64,000 nt of DNA from Verrucomicrobiota bacterium (GCA_023416735.1 JAEZGX010000012.1:124001-188000); one strand, 5' to 3'. Shown: positions 34,390-42,318, numbered from the stretch's first letter. The notes: generated from the sequence alone by a model not told the origin. Numbers and translations are program-made.

Positions 34390-36033
34390 ATGTCTCCCGT
34401 CCAAGAAATCGCTCGCCGCCGCACTTTCGCCATCATTTCGCATCCCGACGCGGGCAAGACCACGCTCACCGAGAAGTTCCTCCTTTACGGCAACGCGATC
34501 CATCTCGCCGGCTCCGTCACCGCCCGCAAACAACAGCGCTCCACCGCCTCCGACTGGATGGAGCTCGAGAAACAACGCGGTATCTCCATCAGCTCCACCG
34601 TCCTGCAATTCGACTATCAGGGTTACGCCGTCAACCTCCTCGACACCCCCGGCCACAAGGACTTCTCCGAAGACACCTACCGCGTCCTCACCGCCGTCGA
34701 CGCCGCCCTCATGGTCATCGACGCCGCCAAGGGCGTCGAAGCCCAAACCCGCAAGCTCTTCGAGGTCTGCCGCCGCCGCGGCGTTCCCATCTTCACGTTC
34801 ATGAACAAGTGCGACCGGCCGACGCGCAACCCGCTCGAGCTGCTCGACGAACTCGAAAGCGTCCTCGGCCTGCAATCCTCGCCGGTCATCTGGCCGCTCG
34901 GCAACGGTCCTTCTTTCCGCGGCGTCTTCGATCGCCGCACCCGCCAGGTTCACCTTTTCGAACGCGTCCCCGGCGGCGCCTACGAAGCCCCCGTCGAGAT
35001 CGCCTCGCTCGAAGATCCCATCGTTCGCAAGAAACTCGACGACTACACCTACGAACAGGTGAAGGAACAGCTCGAGATGCTCGACGGCGCCGGCCATCCC
35101 TTCGATCTCTCCGCCGTCCGTGAGGGCCAGCAAACGCCCGTCTACTTCGGCAGCGCCGTCAACAATTTCGGCATCCAACTCCTCCTCGACGGCTTCCTCC
35201 AGGACTCCGTCCCGCCCGCCCCGCGGCGCTCTGCGCCCATCTCAAATTCCAAATCTCAAGTTTCCGATTCCTCGGGCGCTGTCGTCCCCGTCGCACACGA
35301 TCGTTTCTCCGCCTTCGTCTTCAAGATCCAGGCCAACATGGATCCGAAGCACCGCGACCGCATCGCCTTCGTCCGCATCTGCTCCGGCAAGTTCGAGCGC
35401 GACATGACCGTCGTCCACCAACGCACCGGCAAAACCGTCCGCCTTTCGTCGTCCCACAAGCTCTTCGGCCAGGAACGCGAAACCGTCGACGAGGCCTGGC
35501 CCGGCGACGTCATCGGTCTCGTCGGCCACAGCGATTTCCACATCGGCGACACGCTCACCCAGGATAAATCCATCGTCTTCGACGAAATCCCGCGCTTCCC
35601 GCCCGAGGTCTTCACGTTCATCTCCAACCCCAATCCTTCCGACGCCAAAAAATTCCGCGCCGGTCTCGATCAGCTCCTGCAGGAGGGCGTCGTCCAATCC
35701 ATCAACCTGCGCGCCGGCATGACCACCGCCACGCTCCTCGCCGCCGTCGGCGTTCTCCAATTCGAAGTGGTTCAATATCGCCTCCAAGCCGAATACAACG
35801 CCGCCTCCCGCCTCGATCCCGCACCTTGGAATTTACTGAAATGGCTCTCGCCGAAAGAGCCCGGTGCTAAACTTCCGGATACGTCCTCCTTCATCGTGCC
35901 CAGTGGCGTAGCCTTCGGCACCGACAAGCTCGATCAAGCTGTCGCATTGTTCCCGAACGAATGGACGATGCGCTACTTCCTCGATAAAAACGCTTCCGTC
36001 CAGCTCCACGATCTTCCCCTCGAACAAACGTAA
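34390..36033 (+). CDS. prfC: Peptide chain release factor 3
   Basis: 547-residue translational GTPase that recycles RF1/RF2 after peptide release. G1 is SHPDAGKTTLTE (about residues 18-29), G2 region RGISISSTVLQFDY, G3 DTPGHKDF, G4 NKCD. Domains II and III follow (FVFKIQANMDPKHRDRIAFV; QFEVVQYRLQAEYN). Compared with E. coli RF3, as I recall it, about 13 extra residues rich in Ser/Asn occur between PRRSA and the DRFSAFVFK block (near 285-297), encoded by the AT-rich repeat at 35239. Plus-strand single gene, start ATG 34390. Confidence 0.95.
   Translation: MSPVQEIARRRTFAIISHPDAGKTTLTEKFLLYGNAIHLAGSVTARKQQRSTASDWMELEKQRGISISSTVLQFDYQGYAVNLLDTPGHKDFSEDTYRVLTAVDAALMVIDAAKGVEAQTRKLFEVCRRRGVPIFTFMNKCDRPTRNPLELLDELESVLGLQSSPVIWPLGNGPSFRGVFDRRTRQVHLFERVPGGAYEAPVEIASLEDPIVRKKLDDYTYEQVKEQLEMLDGAGHPFDLSAVREGQQTPVYFGSAVNNFGIQLLLDGFLQDSVPPAPRRSAPISNSKSQVSDSSGAVVPVAHDRFSAFVFKIQANMDPKHRDRIAFVRICSGKFERDMTVVHQRTGKTVRLSSSHKLFGQERETVDEAWPGDVIGLVGHSDFHIGDTLTQDKSIVFDEIPRFPPEVFTFISNPNPSDAKKFRAGLDQLLQEGVVQSINLRAGMTTATLLAAVGVLQFEVVQYRLQAEYNAASRLDPAPWNLLKWLSPKEPGAKLPDTSSFIVPSGVAFGTDKLDQAVALFPNEWTMRYFLDKNASVQLHDLPLEQT
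35239..35271 (+). repeat. AT-rich 'tctcaaattccaaatctc' oligo inside prfC
   Basis: A low-GC stretch atctcaaattccaaatctca in the prfC coding frame. It encodes ISNSKSQVSDS at the linker before domain II. Similar to stretches in the SNF2 gene at 20033 and 19214. Confidence 0.6.
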
Positions 36034-36189
36034 GCCAGACCCGCGAGAGAGCGGTCCGGCACCCGCCGTCCGCCTCATGCGAGCGGCTCATGGCGAACGA
36101 CACGCTCCATCGCGAAAAACGCCTGGCACCGGCCGAAAACGCTCCGCTTTCCTCTCGCCCGGTCGCGCGAAACCTCTCTTGTTCCGCGC

Positions 36190-37248
36190 ATGATTTTCGT
36201 CCGCCACCTCCGCACGCTCACCCTCGGCCTCGCGCTCGCCGCACCCATCGCGATTCTCCCCGCACGCGCCGCCTCCGCGAAAAAATCCGCCGAACCCGAG
36301 CTCGGCTACAAGTCCGCCATCGTCACCGACGCCGCCACTGGCGCAGTCTTGTTCGAACACGACGCCGAAGTCGTCTCACCGCCCGCGAGCATGACCAAGC
36401 TCATGACGTTCGCCGTCCTTTTCGACCAACTCGCCAGCGGCACTCTCCGTCTCGACACGCCCATCAAAATCACTCCCGAAGACGCCCGCATGGGCGGAAC
36501 ACAGGTGTTCCTCGACCCGCGCGAAACCTTCTCCGTCGAGGAGCTCATCTACGCGATGATGATCCAGTCCGCGAACGACGCCGCTCACGCCCTCGCTCGC
36601 GCCTCGGCCGGCTCCGTGCCCGCTTTCGTCGAGCTCATGAACGCCAAGGCCCGCGATCTCGGCATGACCCGCACCACCTTCCGCTCGCCCCATGGTCTCC
36701 CGCCTTCGACCCGGCGCGTCGACGACGGCGATCTCACCACGCCTCGCGATTTCGCCGTCCTCTGTCGTCATCTCCTCACGCGCACCGACGTCCTCAAATA
36801 CGCTTCTGTCCGCGAACGCGATTTCGGCACCTCGCGCCCGCAAGGACCGATCCACATGCGCAACCATAACAACCTTCTCGGCAAAGTCGCCGGCGTTGAC
36901 GGCCTGAAAACCGGCTACACCGCCAGCGCCGGCTATTGCCTCGCCGCCACCGCCGAACGCAACGGTCGTCGCATCATCTCCGTCGTCATGGGTTCCTTCG
37001 GCCCGGGCGGCCAACGCGATTACGGCCGCACTCGCGATCGCAAAACCATCGAACTGCTCGAACGCGGTTTCGCTTCCCTTCCCGCCAACAGCGCTCCGTT
37101 CACTTCGATCGCCCCCGCCATTTCATCGACCGCCCCGGTCGATCCCGATGCCTCGCCCATTTCGCGCGCAGCCGATTCCGATGCGACCGAAGATACTTCG
37201 CCCGTCATCAAATTCTCCGTCCCCAAAACCAGCCCGAGGAACAGATAA
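36190..37248 (+). CDS. D-alanyl-D-alanine carboxypeptidase (S11 family, PBP5-like)
   Basis: 352-residue periplasmic serine carboxypeptidase that trims peptidoglycan stem peptides. The signal sequence is LRTLTLGLALAAPIAILPARA (near residues 6-27). Active-site motifs: Ser67-Met-Thr-Lys70 (SxxK), Ser127-Ala-Asn129 and Lys240-Thr-Gly242. The catalytic domain is complete, but the C-terminal PBP5 beta domain and amphipathic anchor are missing; instead there is a Ser/Pro/Asp-rich tail (residues 280-352). It is therefore probably soluble or loosely bound. Confidence 0.92.
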   Translation: MIFVRHLRTLTLGLALAAPIAILPARAASAKKSAEPELGYKSAIVTDAATGAVLFEHDAEVVSPPASMTKLMTFAVLFDQLASGTLRLDTPIKITPEDARMGGTQVFLDPRETFSVEELIYAMMIQSANDAAHALARASAGSVPAFVELMNAKARDLGMTRTTFRSPHGLPPSTRRVDDGDLTTPRDFAVLCRHLLTRTDVLKYASVRERDFGTSRPQGPIHMRNHNNLLGKVAGVDGLKTGYTASAGYCLAATAERNGRRIISVVMGSFGPGGQRDYGRTRDRKTIELLERGFASLPANSAPFTSIAPAISSTAPVDPDASPISRAADSDATEDTSPVIKFSVPKTSPRNR

Positions 37249-37254
37249 ACGAGC

Positions 37255-37821
37255 TCACGGCCGGACGGTTTTCCGCACCATCCGCAGCATCGATTCTTCC
37301 GGATTCAACCGCCCCACTTCCTCCAGCGCCACCCACGCCAGATCCTTCGACTCGCTCGTCACGACCAACGGCTCCTCCACGTCCGCCTCCACGAGGAATC
37401 TGAGGTCATAATGATAATGCCCGGGCTCTCCTTTCCGCTCGGGAATCCAGTGCCGGTCGACATCGAACAGCTCCGCTGAAACCAGCCGCGCGCTCGCCAG
37501 TCCGCTTTCCTCGCGCGCTTCGCGCAACGCCACCGCGCCCAAGTCGATCTCCCCGTCCGCATGCCCGCCGAGCTGCAGCCACTTCTCCAGCTTCCGATGA
37601 TGCGTGAGCAAGGTCTGCGTTCTCGCCGCATCCACGATCCACGCCGATCCCGTCAAATGCCCCGGCGTGCACGAGCGCACCAGGCAATCCGCGTGCTCCT
37701 CCACGAACCGGATCGTCTCCGCTACCATCGTGGCTTCGTGCCCTTCGAGCGGCCTCTGCGCGTGTCGTCTCAACAATCCCAATACAGCGGACCGGTGCAT
37801 CGTCGTTCCTCCCCGGCTCAC
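37255..37821 (-). CDS. Nudix hydrolase
   Basis: 188-residue Nudix enzyme. The Nudix box GGHADGEIDLGAVALREA followed by REESGL holds the REAREESGL core. An N-terminal helical part (MHRSAVLGLLRRHAQRPLE) precedes it. The substrate is unknown; the family hydrolyses nucleoside diphosphates linked to another group. It overlaps the upstream LOG-family gene by four bases (atga), so the two are co-translated and may share a nucleotide-clearing role. Two starts are possible (first Met, or Met eight residues later). Confidence 0.87.
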   Translation of the reverse strand: MSRGGTTMHRSAVLGLLRRHAQRPLEGHEATMVAETIRFVEEHADCLVRSCTPGHLTGSAWIVDAARTQTLLTHHRKLEKWLQLGGHADGEIDLGAVALREAREESGLASARLVSAELFDVDRHWIPERKGEPGHYHYDLRFLVEADVEEPLVVTSESKDLAWVALEEVGRLNPEESMLRMVRKTVRP

Positions 37822-38399
37822 CGCGTCTCAAACCATTTCGACTCCGCCTTTGCCGCCGCCCCTTCTTCGATCTTGGCGAAAACCTCGTCCACCGTGGCCG
37901 CCACCCGAAACAGCTCCATGTTCGATGGCTTGAAAAACTTCTCCCTCAGCATCGTCTCGAACAGCGCAAACAGCGGATCGTAGAACCCGTCCTGGTTCAA
38001 AAACACACACGGCTTCTTCACCACGTCGAGTTGGCGCAAGGTGAGTATCTCCATAATCTCTTCGAGCGTCCCAAACCCGCCCGGCAGCGCCACAAACGCC
38101 TCGGCGCGCGTTTCCATCAGCAGCTTCCGCTCGCGCATCGTCACGACGGTCACCAGCTCGTCCGCTTCATCGAAGGCGAGTTCCTTCACCTTCATGAACT
38201 CGGGAATCACGCCGATCACCCGTCCTCCGCGCGTCTTCACCGCCCGCGCCATCGCCCCCATCAATCCCGTCTTCCCGCCTCCATACACCAGCCCCCAACC
38301 GCCCTCCACCATCGCCGCCCCTAACGCGTCTGCCACCGCGAAATACTTCGGATCGATCCGATCGCTCGACGCACAGTAAACGCACAAAAGCTTGTTCAT
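37818..38399 (-). CDS. LOG-family cytokinin riboside 5'-monophosphate phosphoribohydrolase
   Basis: 193-residue Rossmann-like enzyme with the LOG motifs YGGGKTGLMG and LPGGFGTLEE, the latter being the PGGxGTxxE signature. It should split nucleoside 5'-monophosphates into base and ribose 5-phosphate. Start at ATG 38399 (MNKLLCVYCASS); the frame is open further up but lies in repeat DNA. A repeat element is 10 bases upstream of the ATG. It overlaps the Nudix gene. Confidence 0.88.
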   Translation of the reverse strand: MNKLLCVYCASSDRIDPKYFAVADALGAAMVEGGWGLVYGGGKTGLMGAMARAVKTRGGRVIGVIPEFMKVKELAFDEADELVTVVTMRERKLLMETRAEAFVALPGGFGTLEEIMEILTLRQLDVVKKPCVFLNQDGFYDPLFALFETMLREKFFKPSNMELFRVAATVDEVFAKIEEGAAAKAESKWFETR

Positions 38400-38409
38400 G
38401 ATTTCTGAG

Positions 38410-38432
38410 AACCACGAATGAACACGAATTCG
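38410..38432 (-). repeat. 'ttcattcgtggtt' oligo-repeat, minus orientation
   Basis: Read on the minus strand it is attcgtgttcattcgtggtt, ending 10 bases before the start codon of the LOG gene. It is an inverted partner of the copy at 38461. Confidence 0.75.
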
Positions 38433-38460
38433 CCCGAATAAAAGCACTGTTCTGCTCCAG

Positions 38461-38491
38461 CATTCGTGTCCATTCGTGTTCCTTCGTGGTT
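38461..38491 (+). repeat. 'cattcgtgtccattcgtg' oligo-repeat, plus orientation
   Basis: cattcgtgtccattcgtgtt continuing ccttcgtggtt, with roughly 10-base periodicity. Its final gtg gtt supplies the GTG start and second codon of gluQRS. It pairs with the inverted copy at 38410. Confidence 0.8.
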
Positions 38492-39319
38492 GATCCTTCC
38501 TCCAATTACCGCGGACGCCTCGCACCGTCACCCACGGGCTACCTTCACCTTGGCCACGCACGCACGTTCTGGATCGCTCATCAACGCGCCCGCGAGGCCA
38601 GCGGCACGCTCCTCCTCCGCAACGACGATCTCGACTCCTCCCGCTGTCGCCCGGAATTCGTCACCGCCTTCCAAGAAGATCTGCACTGGCTCGGCCTGAC
38701 CTGGGACGGCCCCATCATCTCTCAAAGCCAGCGCATCCTGCTCTACCGCGCCGCCCTCGCCCGCCTCCACGCCGCCGGTCTCGTTTTCCCTTGCACGCGA
38801 TCCCGCCGCGACGTCGCCGAAGCTGCCGGCGCCCCGCATTTTGACGACGAACCCATCTATCCCGATTCCTTTCGCCCTCCCCGCGACGCTCCTCTTCCCC
38901 CACTGGCCGATCGCATCACGACCAACTGGCGCTTCCGTGTTCCCGACGACGAAGAACTCGTCTTCCACGATCACCATTTCGGCCCGCAACGCGCCATCGC
39001 CGGCCGCGACTTCGGCGATTTCCTCGTCTGGCGGAAAGACGACGTGCCCAGCTACCAACTTGCTTCCGCCGTCGACGACGCGGATCTCCACATCACCGAA
39101 GTCGTCCGCGGCGCCGACCTCATCAAATCCACTTTCCGCCAACTCCTCCTCTTCCGCGCCCTCGGCGTTCCTGCTCCCACCTTTTATCACTGCCCGCTCG
39201 TGACCGACGACACCGGCCAGCGCCTCGCCAAACGCCACGACTCCCTCGCCCTCCGCACCCTCCGCGCCCAAGACGAAAATCCGTCTCAACTCATCGCACG
39301 CCTCACGCTTGAAATCTGA
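38486..39319 (+). CDS. gluQ: Glutamyl-Q tRNA(Asp) synthetase
   Basis: 277-residue truncated GluRS-like enzyme that attaches Glu to queuosine at position 34 of tRNA-Asp. HIGH-like motif LAPSPTGYLHLGHA is at the N-terminus and the KMSKS-like motif LAKRHDSLALR near the C-terminus; the anticodon-binding domain is absent, as expected. The zinc site is degraded: of the usual Cys set only one Cys remains (FPCTRSRRDVAEAAG, then IYPDSFR). The start appears to be GTG 38486, inside an oligo-repeat (VVDPSSNYRGRL). The stop codon touches another repeat element. Confidence 0.9.
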   Translation: MVDPSSNYRGRLAPSPTGYLHLGHARTFWIAHQRAREASGTLLLRNDDLDSSRCRPEFVTAFQEDLHWLGLTWDGPIISQSQRILLYRAALARLHAAGLVFPCTRSRRDVAEAAGAPHFDDEPIYPDSFRPPRDAPLPPLADRITTNWRFRVPDDEELVFHDHHFGPQRAIAGRDFGDFLVWRKDDVPSYQLASAVDDADLHITEVVRGADLIKSTFRQLLLFRALGVPAPTFYHCPLVTDDTGQRLAKRHDSLALRTLRAQDENPSQLIARLTLEI

Positions 39320-39344
39320 ACCACAGAGGCACGAAGACACAGAG
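39319..39344 (-). repeat. 'ccacagaggcacgaagacac' oligo-repeat, first arm
   Basis: aaccacagaggcacgaagac continuing acagag begins on the last base of the gluQRS stop codon. It is the inverted partner of the copy at 39358, with which it can form a long imperfect hairpin. Confidence 0.8.
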
Positions 39345-39357
39345 CACGAGCACATCT

Positions 39358-39386
39358 TCTCTGTGCCTCCGGGTCTCCGTGGTTAA
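39358..39386 (+). repeat. 'tctctgtgcctccgggtctc' oligo-repeat, second arm
   Basis: tctctgtgcctccgggtctc continuing cgtggttaa, about 20 of 26 positions complementary to the arm at 39319. An in-frame GTG at 39379 lies inside it, 16 codons before the mogA ATG. Confidence 0.8.
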
Positions 39387-39426
39387 CTCCCTCTCTCCGT
39401 TTCCTCCGGTAAAATCTAGTCCACCC

Positions 39427-39951
39427 ATGCTCCTCCGCATCGGCATCCTCAACATCTCCGACCGCGCTTCTGCCGGCATCTACGCCGACGAACCCGGCCA
39501 GGCCGCCCTCGCCCTCCTTCGCGAATGGCTCACGACGCCTTTCGAGCCGGATTACAAAATCATCCCCGACGACCGCATCGTCATTGAAACCGAGCTCCGC
39601 CGCATGGCCGACGAATCCCAATGCGCCCTCGTCGTCACCACCGGCGGGACCGGTCCCGCTCCGCGTGACGTCACACCCGAAGCAACCCTCGCTGTAGTCG
39701 AAAAACCACTACCTGGCTTCGGCGAGCTCATGCGCGCCACATCGCTCCGCTACGTCCCGACCGCCATTCTCTCCCGTCAAACCGCCGGCATCCGCGGCCG
39801 CACGCTCATCGTCAATCTTCCTGGCCGCCCCAAAGCCATTCGCGAAAACCTCGAAGCGGTTTTCCCCGCGATCCCTTACTGCATCGACCTCATCGGCGGC
39901 CCTCATCTCGAAACCAACGATTCCGCCATCAAAGCCTTCCGCCCCAAGTAA
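39427..39951 (+). CDS. mogA: Molybdopterin adenylyltransferase-like protein (MogA)
   Basis: 174-residue MoeA/MogA/MoaB-fold protein. MogA adenylates molybdopterin before metal insertion. Signature TTGGTGPAPRDVTPEAT is at about residues 77-93; ILNISDRASAGIYADEPG is the conserved start. Length agrees with MogA (about 175-195). No other cofactor gene is adjacent. I take the ATG at 39427; the frame is also open from a GTG at 39379 inside the repeat. Confidence 0.87.
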   Translation: MLLRIGILNISDRASAGIYADEPGQAALALLREWLTTPFEPDYKIIPDDRIVIETELRRMADESQCALVVTTGGTGPAPRDVTPEATLAVVEKPLPGFGELMRATSLRYVPTAILSRQTAGIRGRTLIVNLPGRPKAIRENLEAVFPAIPYCIDLIGGPHLETNDSAIKAFRPK

Positions 39952-40043
39952 CACGAGCAACTCGGCCCAAGCCCCCGTTGCATGTCCCGCCATGTGGGGC
40001 ATATTTCGCGCGCCAGCCGCGCCCACCTCAACCGCCGCGAGCC

Positions 40044-40388
40044 ATGCCCTACCTCAACATCCAGACCAATCTTCCGCTCACCGAAAAAGCCGAAGACGCC
40101 ATCCTCCGATCCGCTTCATCCGTCCTCGCCCGCGAACTCGATAAACCCGAGTCCTACGTGATGATCGCGCTGGAACCCGACACGCCCATGTTCTTCGCCG
40201 GCACCGACGATCCCGCCGCATTTCTCGAACTTAAAAGCATCGGGCTCCCCACGGGCAAAACACGCAAGCTCAGCGAAGCTCTTTCCCAGCTCCTCCACGA
40301 TCATCTCGGTATCGCCAGCGATCGCGTTTACGTCACCTTCCACGACCTCGAAGGCGACAAGTGGGGCTGGAAAGGCGATGTCTTCTAA
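40044..40388 (+). CDS. MIF/phenylpyruvate-tautomerase-like protein
   Basis: 114-residue protein of the MIF fold. Pro2, which becomes Pro1 after removal of Met, is the catalytic base in this family, and the start MPYLNIQTNLPL fits. KPESYVMIALEPDTPMFFAG and RVYVTFHDLEGDKWGWKG correspond to the MIF trimer core and C-terminus. It is close to eukaryotic MIF in length; the physiological substrate of bacterial members is unknown. Start at ATG 40044. Confidence 0.85.
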   Translation: MPYLNIQTNLPLTEKAEDAILRSASSVLARELDKPESYVMIALEPDTPMFFAGTDDPAAFLELKSIGLPTGKTRKLSEALSQLLHDHLGIASDRVYVTFHDLEGDKWGWKGDVF

Positions 40389-40466
40389 CGCGCAGCAAAC
40401 GCACGAGTCTCGTTCCATTCTTTTTCCTCAACTTCTCCTTCACTTCTAATTCTTCGCGCCAGCGCA

Positions 40467-40721
40467 ATGGCCATCTACATCTACGAAACCATCCCACAAA
40501 AACCCGGCACCGAACCCCGCCGCTTCGAAGTGCGTCAATCGATGAACGACGCTCCGCTCACTCGCGATCCCGAGACTGGCGAACCCGTCCGGCGCGTCAT
40601 CACCGGTGGTTATGGTTTCGTCGCCCAGCGCGCCTCCGGTTCCCCTGCTCCGACCGTATCTGCCGGCGGCTGCTCCCCCGGTTGCGCCTGTCACCGTCCG
40701 CCCGCCATCCCCATCCCGTAA
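40467..40721 (+). CDS. FmdB-like small protein lacking the usual zinc ribbon
   Basis: 84-residue protein whose N-terminus (MAIYIYETIPQ) and layout (PVRRVITGGYGF) recall the FmdB zinc-ribbon family, but the CxxC...CxxC ribbon is absent. Instead three Cys and a His cluster near the C-terminus (GGCSPGCACHRP). Metal binding there is possible. Function unknown, as for the family in general. Confidence 0.6.
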   Translation: MAIYIYETIPQKPGTEPRRFEVRQSMNDAPLTRDPETGEPVRRVITGGYGFVAQRASGSPAPTVSAGGCSPGCACHRPPAIPIP

Positions 40722-40798
40722 CCGGGATCTCGGACCCGGTCGCTCGCCCCGGCTGCCCTCCGCGCGCGTCTCCGTTTTCCCACTACGCGCGCGCGGTC

Positions 40799-41164
40799 TC
40801 ACAATTCCGTATACTTCTCCGCCCGCCCTCGCGCCTTCTCCACCGGATACTTTTTCGCATTCGCCGCCATCTTCGCCTCGATGGACGCCGCCAGATCGAG
40901 CCCCGTGATATTCGCGAACTCCAGCGCATAGATCACCACGTCCGCCAGCTCCTCCGCGATCTTTCCCCGCTTCGCCTCGCCCTCCGCGATCGCGCGCGAC
41001 TGCTCCGACGTGCTCCAGAGAAAGTGCTCCATCAGCTCTCCGGCCTCCGCGGCGAGCGCCATGCTCAAGTTCTTCGGCGTGTGAAACTGCTCCCAGTCGC
41101 GCTCGCGCGCAAACGCCAGCACGCGCGCCTTCATCTCCGCCACCGTCGTCGTCGCATCGTTCAT
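40799..41164 (-). CDS. MazG-like nucleotide pyrophosphohydrolase
   Basis: 121-residue all-alpha NTP pyrophosphatase of the MazG/dCTPase type. Metal-binding acidic motifs are EAGELMEHF and EELADVVIYAL, spaced as in the family. It should hydrolyse a non-canonical or excess NTP to NMP and pyrophosphate; the substrate is unknown. Single gene, convergent with the FmdB-like gene. Confidence 0.88.
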   Translation of the reverse strand: MNDATTTVAEMKARVLAFARERDWEQFHTPKNLSMALAAEAGELMEHFLWSTSEQSRAIAEGEAKRGKIAEELADVVIYALEFANITGLDLAASIEAKMAANAKKYPVEKARGRAEKYTEL

Positions 41165-41519
41165 GCAACGACGCTGCCGGCCGATACAGCGTCACGCAAT
41201 CTTCACAAACACATCCCAGTTCACACTTGGCACGGTGCCTGCAATGTGCACCGTGATCCTCGTTCCAATGACCGTTAACCATAAACATCTCCGCGGCTCT
41301 GCCGGCGCTTCGTTTACGAAGGCCGTCGCACGCTCTTGCCGCGCTCAGATGTGTTCGGTCGCTCAATATTGGAGCAAACAACATCAGACCGGACCGGGCT
41401 CTCAGGCCTAAACGTTCCGTTTAACGGACCCAGTTTAGAACCAATACCTGAAGCCCGGCGGCCACAAGCCCCGAGGCTCTTCCTCGTTTTTACCTTCAAC
41501 GCCTCCACCCAATTTTCCC
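41165..41519. other. 355-base intergenic region without a convincing gene
   Basis: Short open frames occur, but none has a conserved look. An 8-bp inverted repeat (cacggtgc / gcaccgtg) at 41231-41255 has no T-run. An aaacgttccgttt palindrome lies near 41409. The region may hold the promoter of the Hsp20-like gene. Confidence 0.5.
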
Positions 41520-41918
41520 ATGCATACGATCATCGAAACCAGCCGTCCCGCCCGCCGTCGTCCTCGCCGTTCGGATACAGCGCATCGCGCCTTCCGTCAG
41601 CCGAGCTACGATTGCCGCGAGCAGCCCGGAGCCGTGCACCTCACGGTCTACGTCCCGGGCGTCGAGGCCGCGGGCGTCGAGATCGAAGCACGCGGGCCCG
41701 ACCTCACCGTCACCGCCCGCAAACCTCATTTCGTGCGCGTCAACTGGGAGGCGCTCCACCTGGAAACCGCTCAGCGCGACTACCAGCTGCGCCTCCGCCT
41801 GGGGCACGGTTTCGACTACCCCGCGCTGCACGCCGAAATCAACGACGGCGTGCTCACGGTGGTGTTGCCGAAACGCCTGACCGCCGAGGATCCACTCCTC
41901 GCGCGACGCGTCGCGTAA
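41520..41918 (+). CDS. Hsp20/alpha-crystallin-domain small heat-shock-like protein
   Basis: 132-residue protein with an alpha-crystallin-type beta sandwich (residues 36-120): VHLTVYVPGVEAAGVEIEAR, DLTVTARKP and a final HAEINDGVLTVVLPKR strand, which matches the A-x-x-x-n-G-v-L motif. The usual C-terminal I-x-I anchor is not clear, and the N-terminal arm is short and Arg-rich. It may act as a small chaperone. Start at ATG 41520. Confidence 0.8.
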   Translation: MHTIIETSRPARRRPRRSDTAHRAFRQPSYDCREQPGAVHLTVYVPGVEAAGVEIEARGPDLTVTARKPHFVRVNWEALHLETAQRDYQLRLRLGHGFDYPALHAEINDGVLTVVLPKRLTAEDPLLARRVA

Positions 41919-42064
41919 CCAACGGGGAGGAGGCGCGTCTGTTCCAACTCGCGCTTCCTCTCTTCCGTTTTCACTCCGACTCCCGCGCTCACGCCAACCG
42001 ACGCGGAAGTTTTTCCTAAGGTCGTTGGCACATTGTTCCGAAGTTAAGGTCACCCCTACCCGTC

Positions 42065-42259
42065 ATGCCCTTTGCCGTTCCAATCAACGATGCGCAGCCT
42101 CCCGAGGCGCCGACGGCGATTGTCCGGATTTTGAACCGTGATGACATCCAGTGGAATCGTCCCGTTTTCAAAGCCCCGCCCCTCAACGTAGTCCCGCCGA
42201 TCGCCGATCTCGCGGAACTCGCCCGGGCGGTCCGGAAGCCCGATGCGCTTCTAGGCTGA
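42065..42259 (+). CDS. Small hypothetical protein (64 aa)
   Basis: 64-residue protein MPFAVPINDAQPPEAPTAIV... with no membrane segment and many Pro. A strong terminator follows 27 bases after its stop, and its codons follow the C-ending bias of plus-strand genes here, so it is probably expressed. No family recognised. Confidence 0.6.
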   Translation: MPFAVPINDAQPPEAPTAIVRILNRDDIQWNRPVFKAPPLNVVPPIADLAELARAVRKPDALLG

Positions 42260-42286
42260 CCGAGCTCCTCCGAGTTCAACCTTTCA

Positions 42287-42318
42287 ACGGCCCCGAGCAA
42301 TCGGGGCCGTTTTCTTTT
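42287..42318 (+). terminator. Rho-independent terminator after 64-aa gene
   Basis: A 10-bp perfect stem (acggccccga / tcggggccgt) with a gcaa loop and a T-rich tract (ttttctttt), before the convergent rlmJ gene. Confidence 0.9.

Noticed and set aside
38400..39390. A CRISPR array around the short repeats
   Set aside because: Units are 8 to 10 bases, degenerate and without spacers; no cas genes are near.
41248..41411. Remnant of an NRDE/TANGO2-type gene (MCTVILVPM...)
   Set aside because: Only the first few residues resemble the family; the rest has no NRDE motif and the frame is short.
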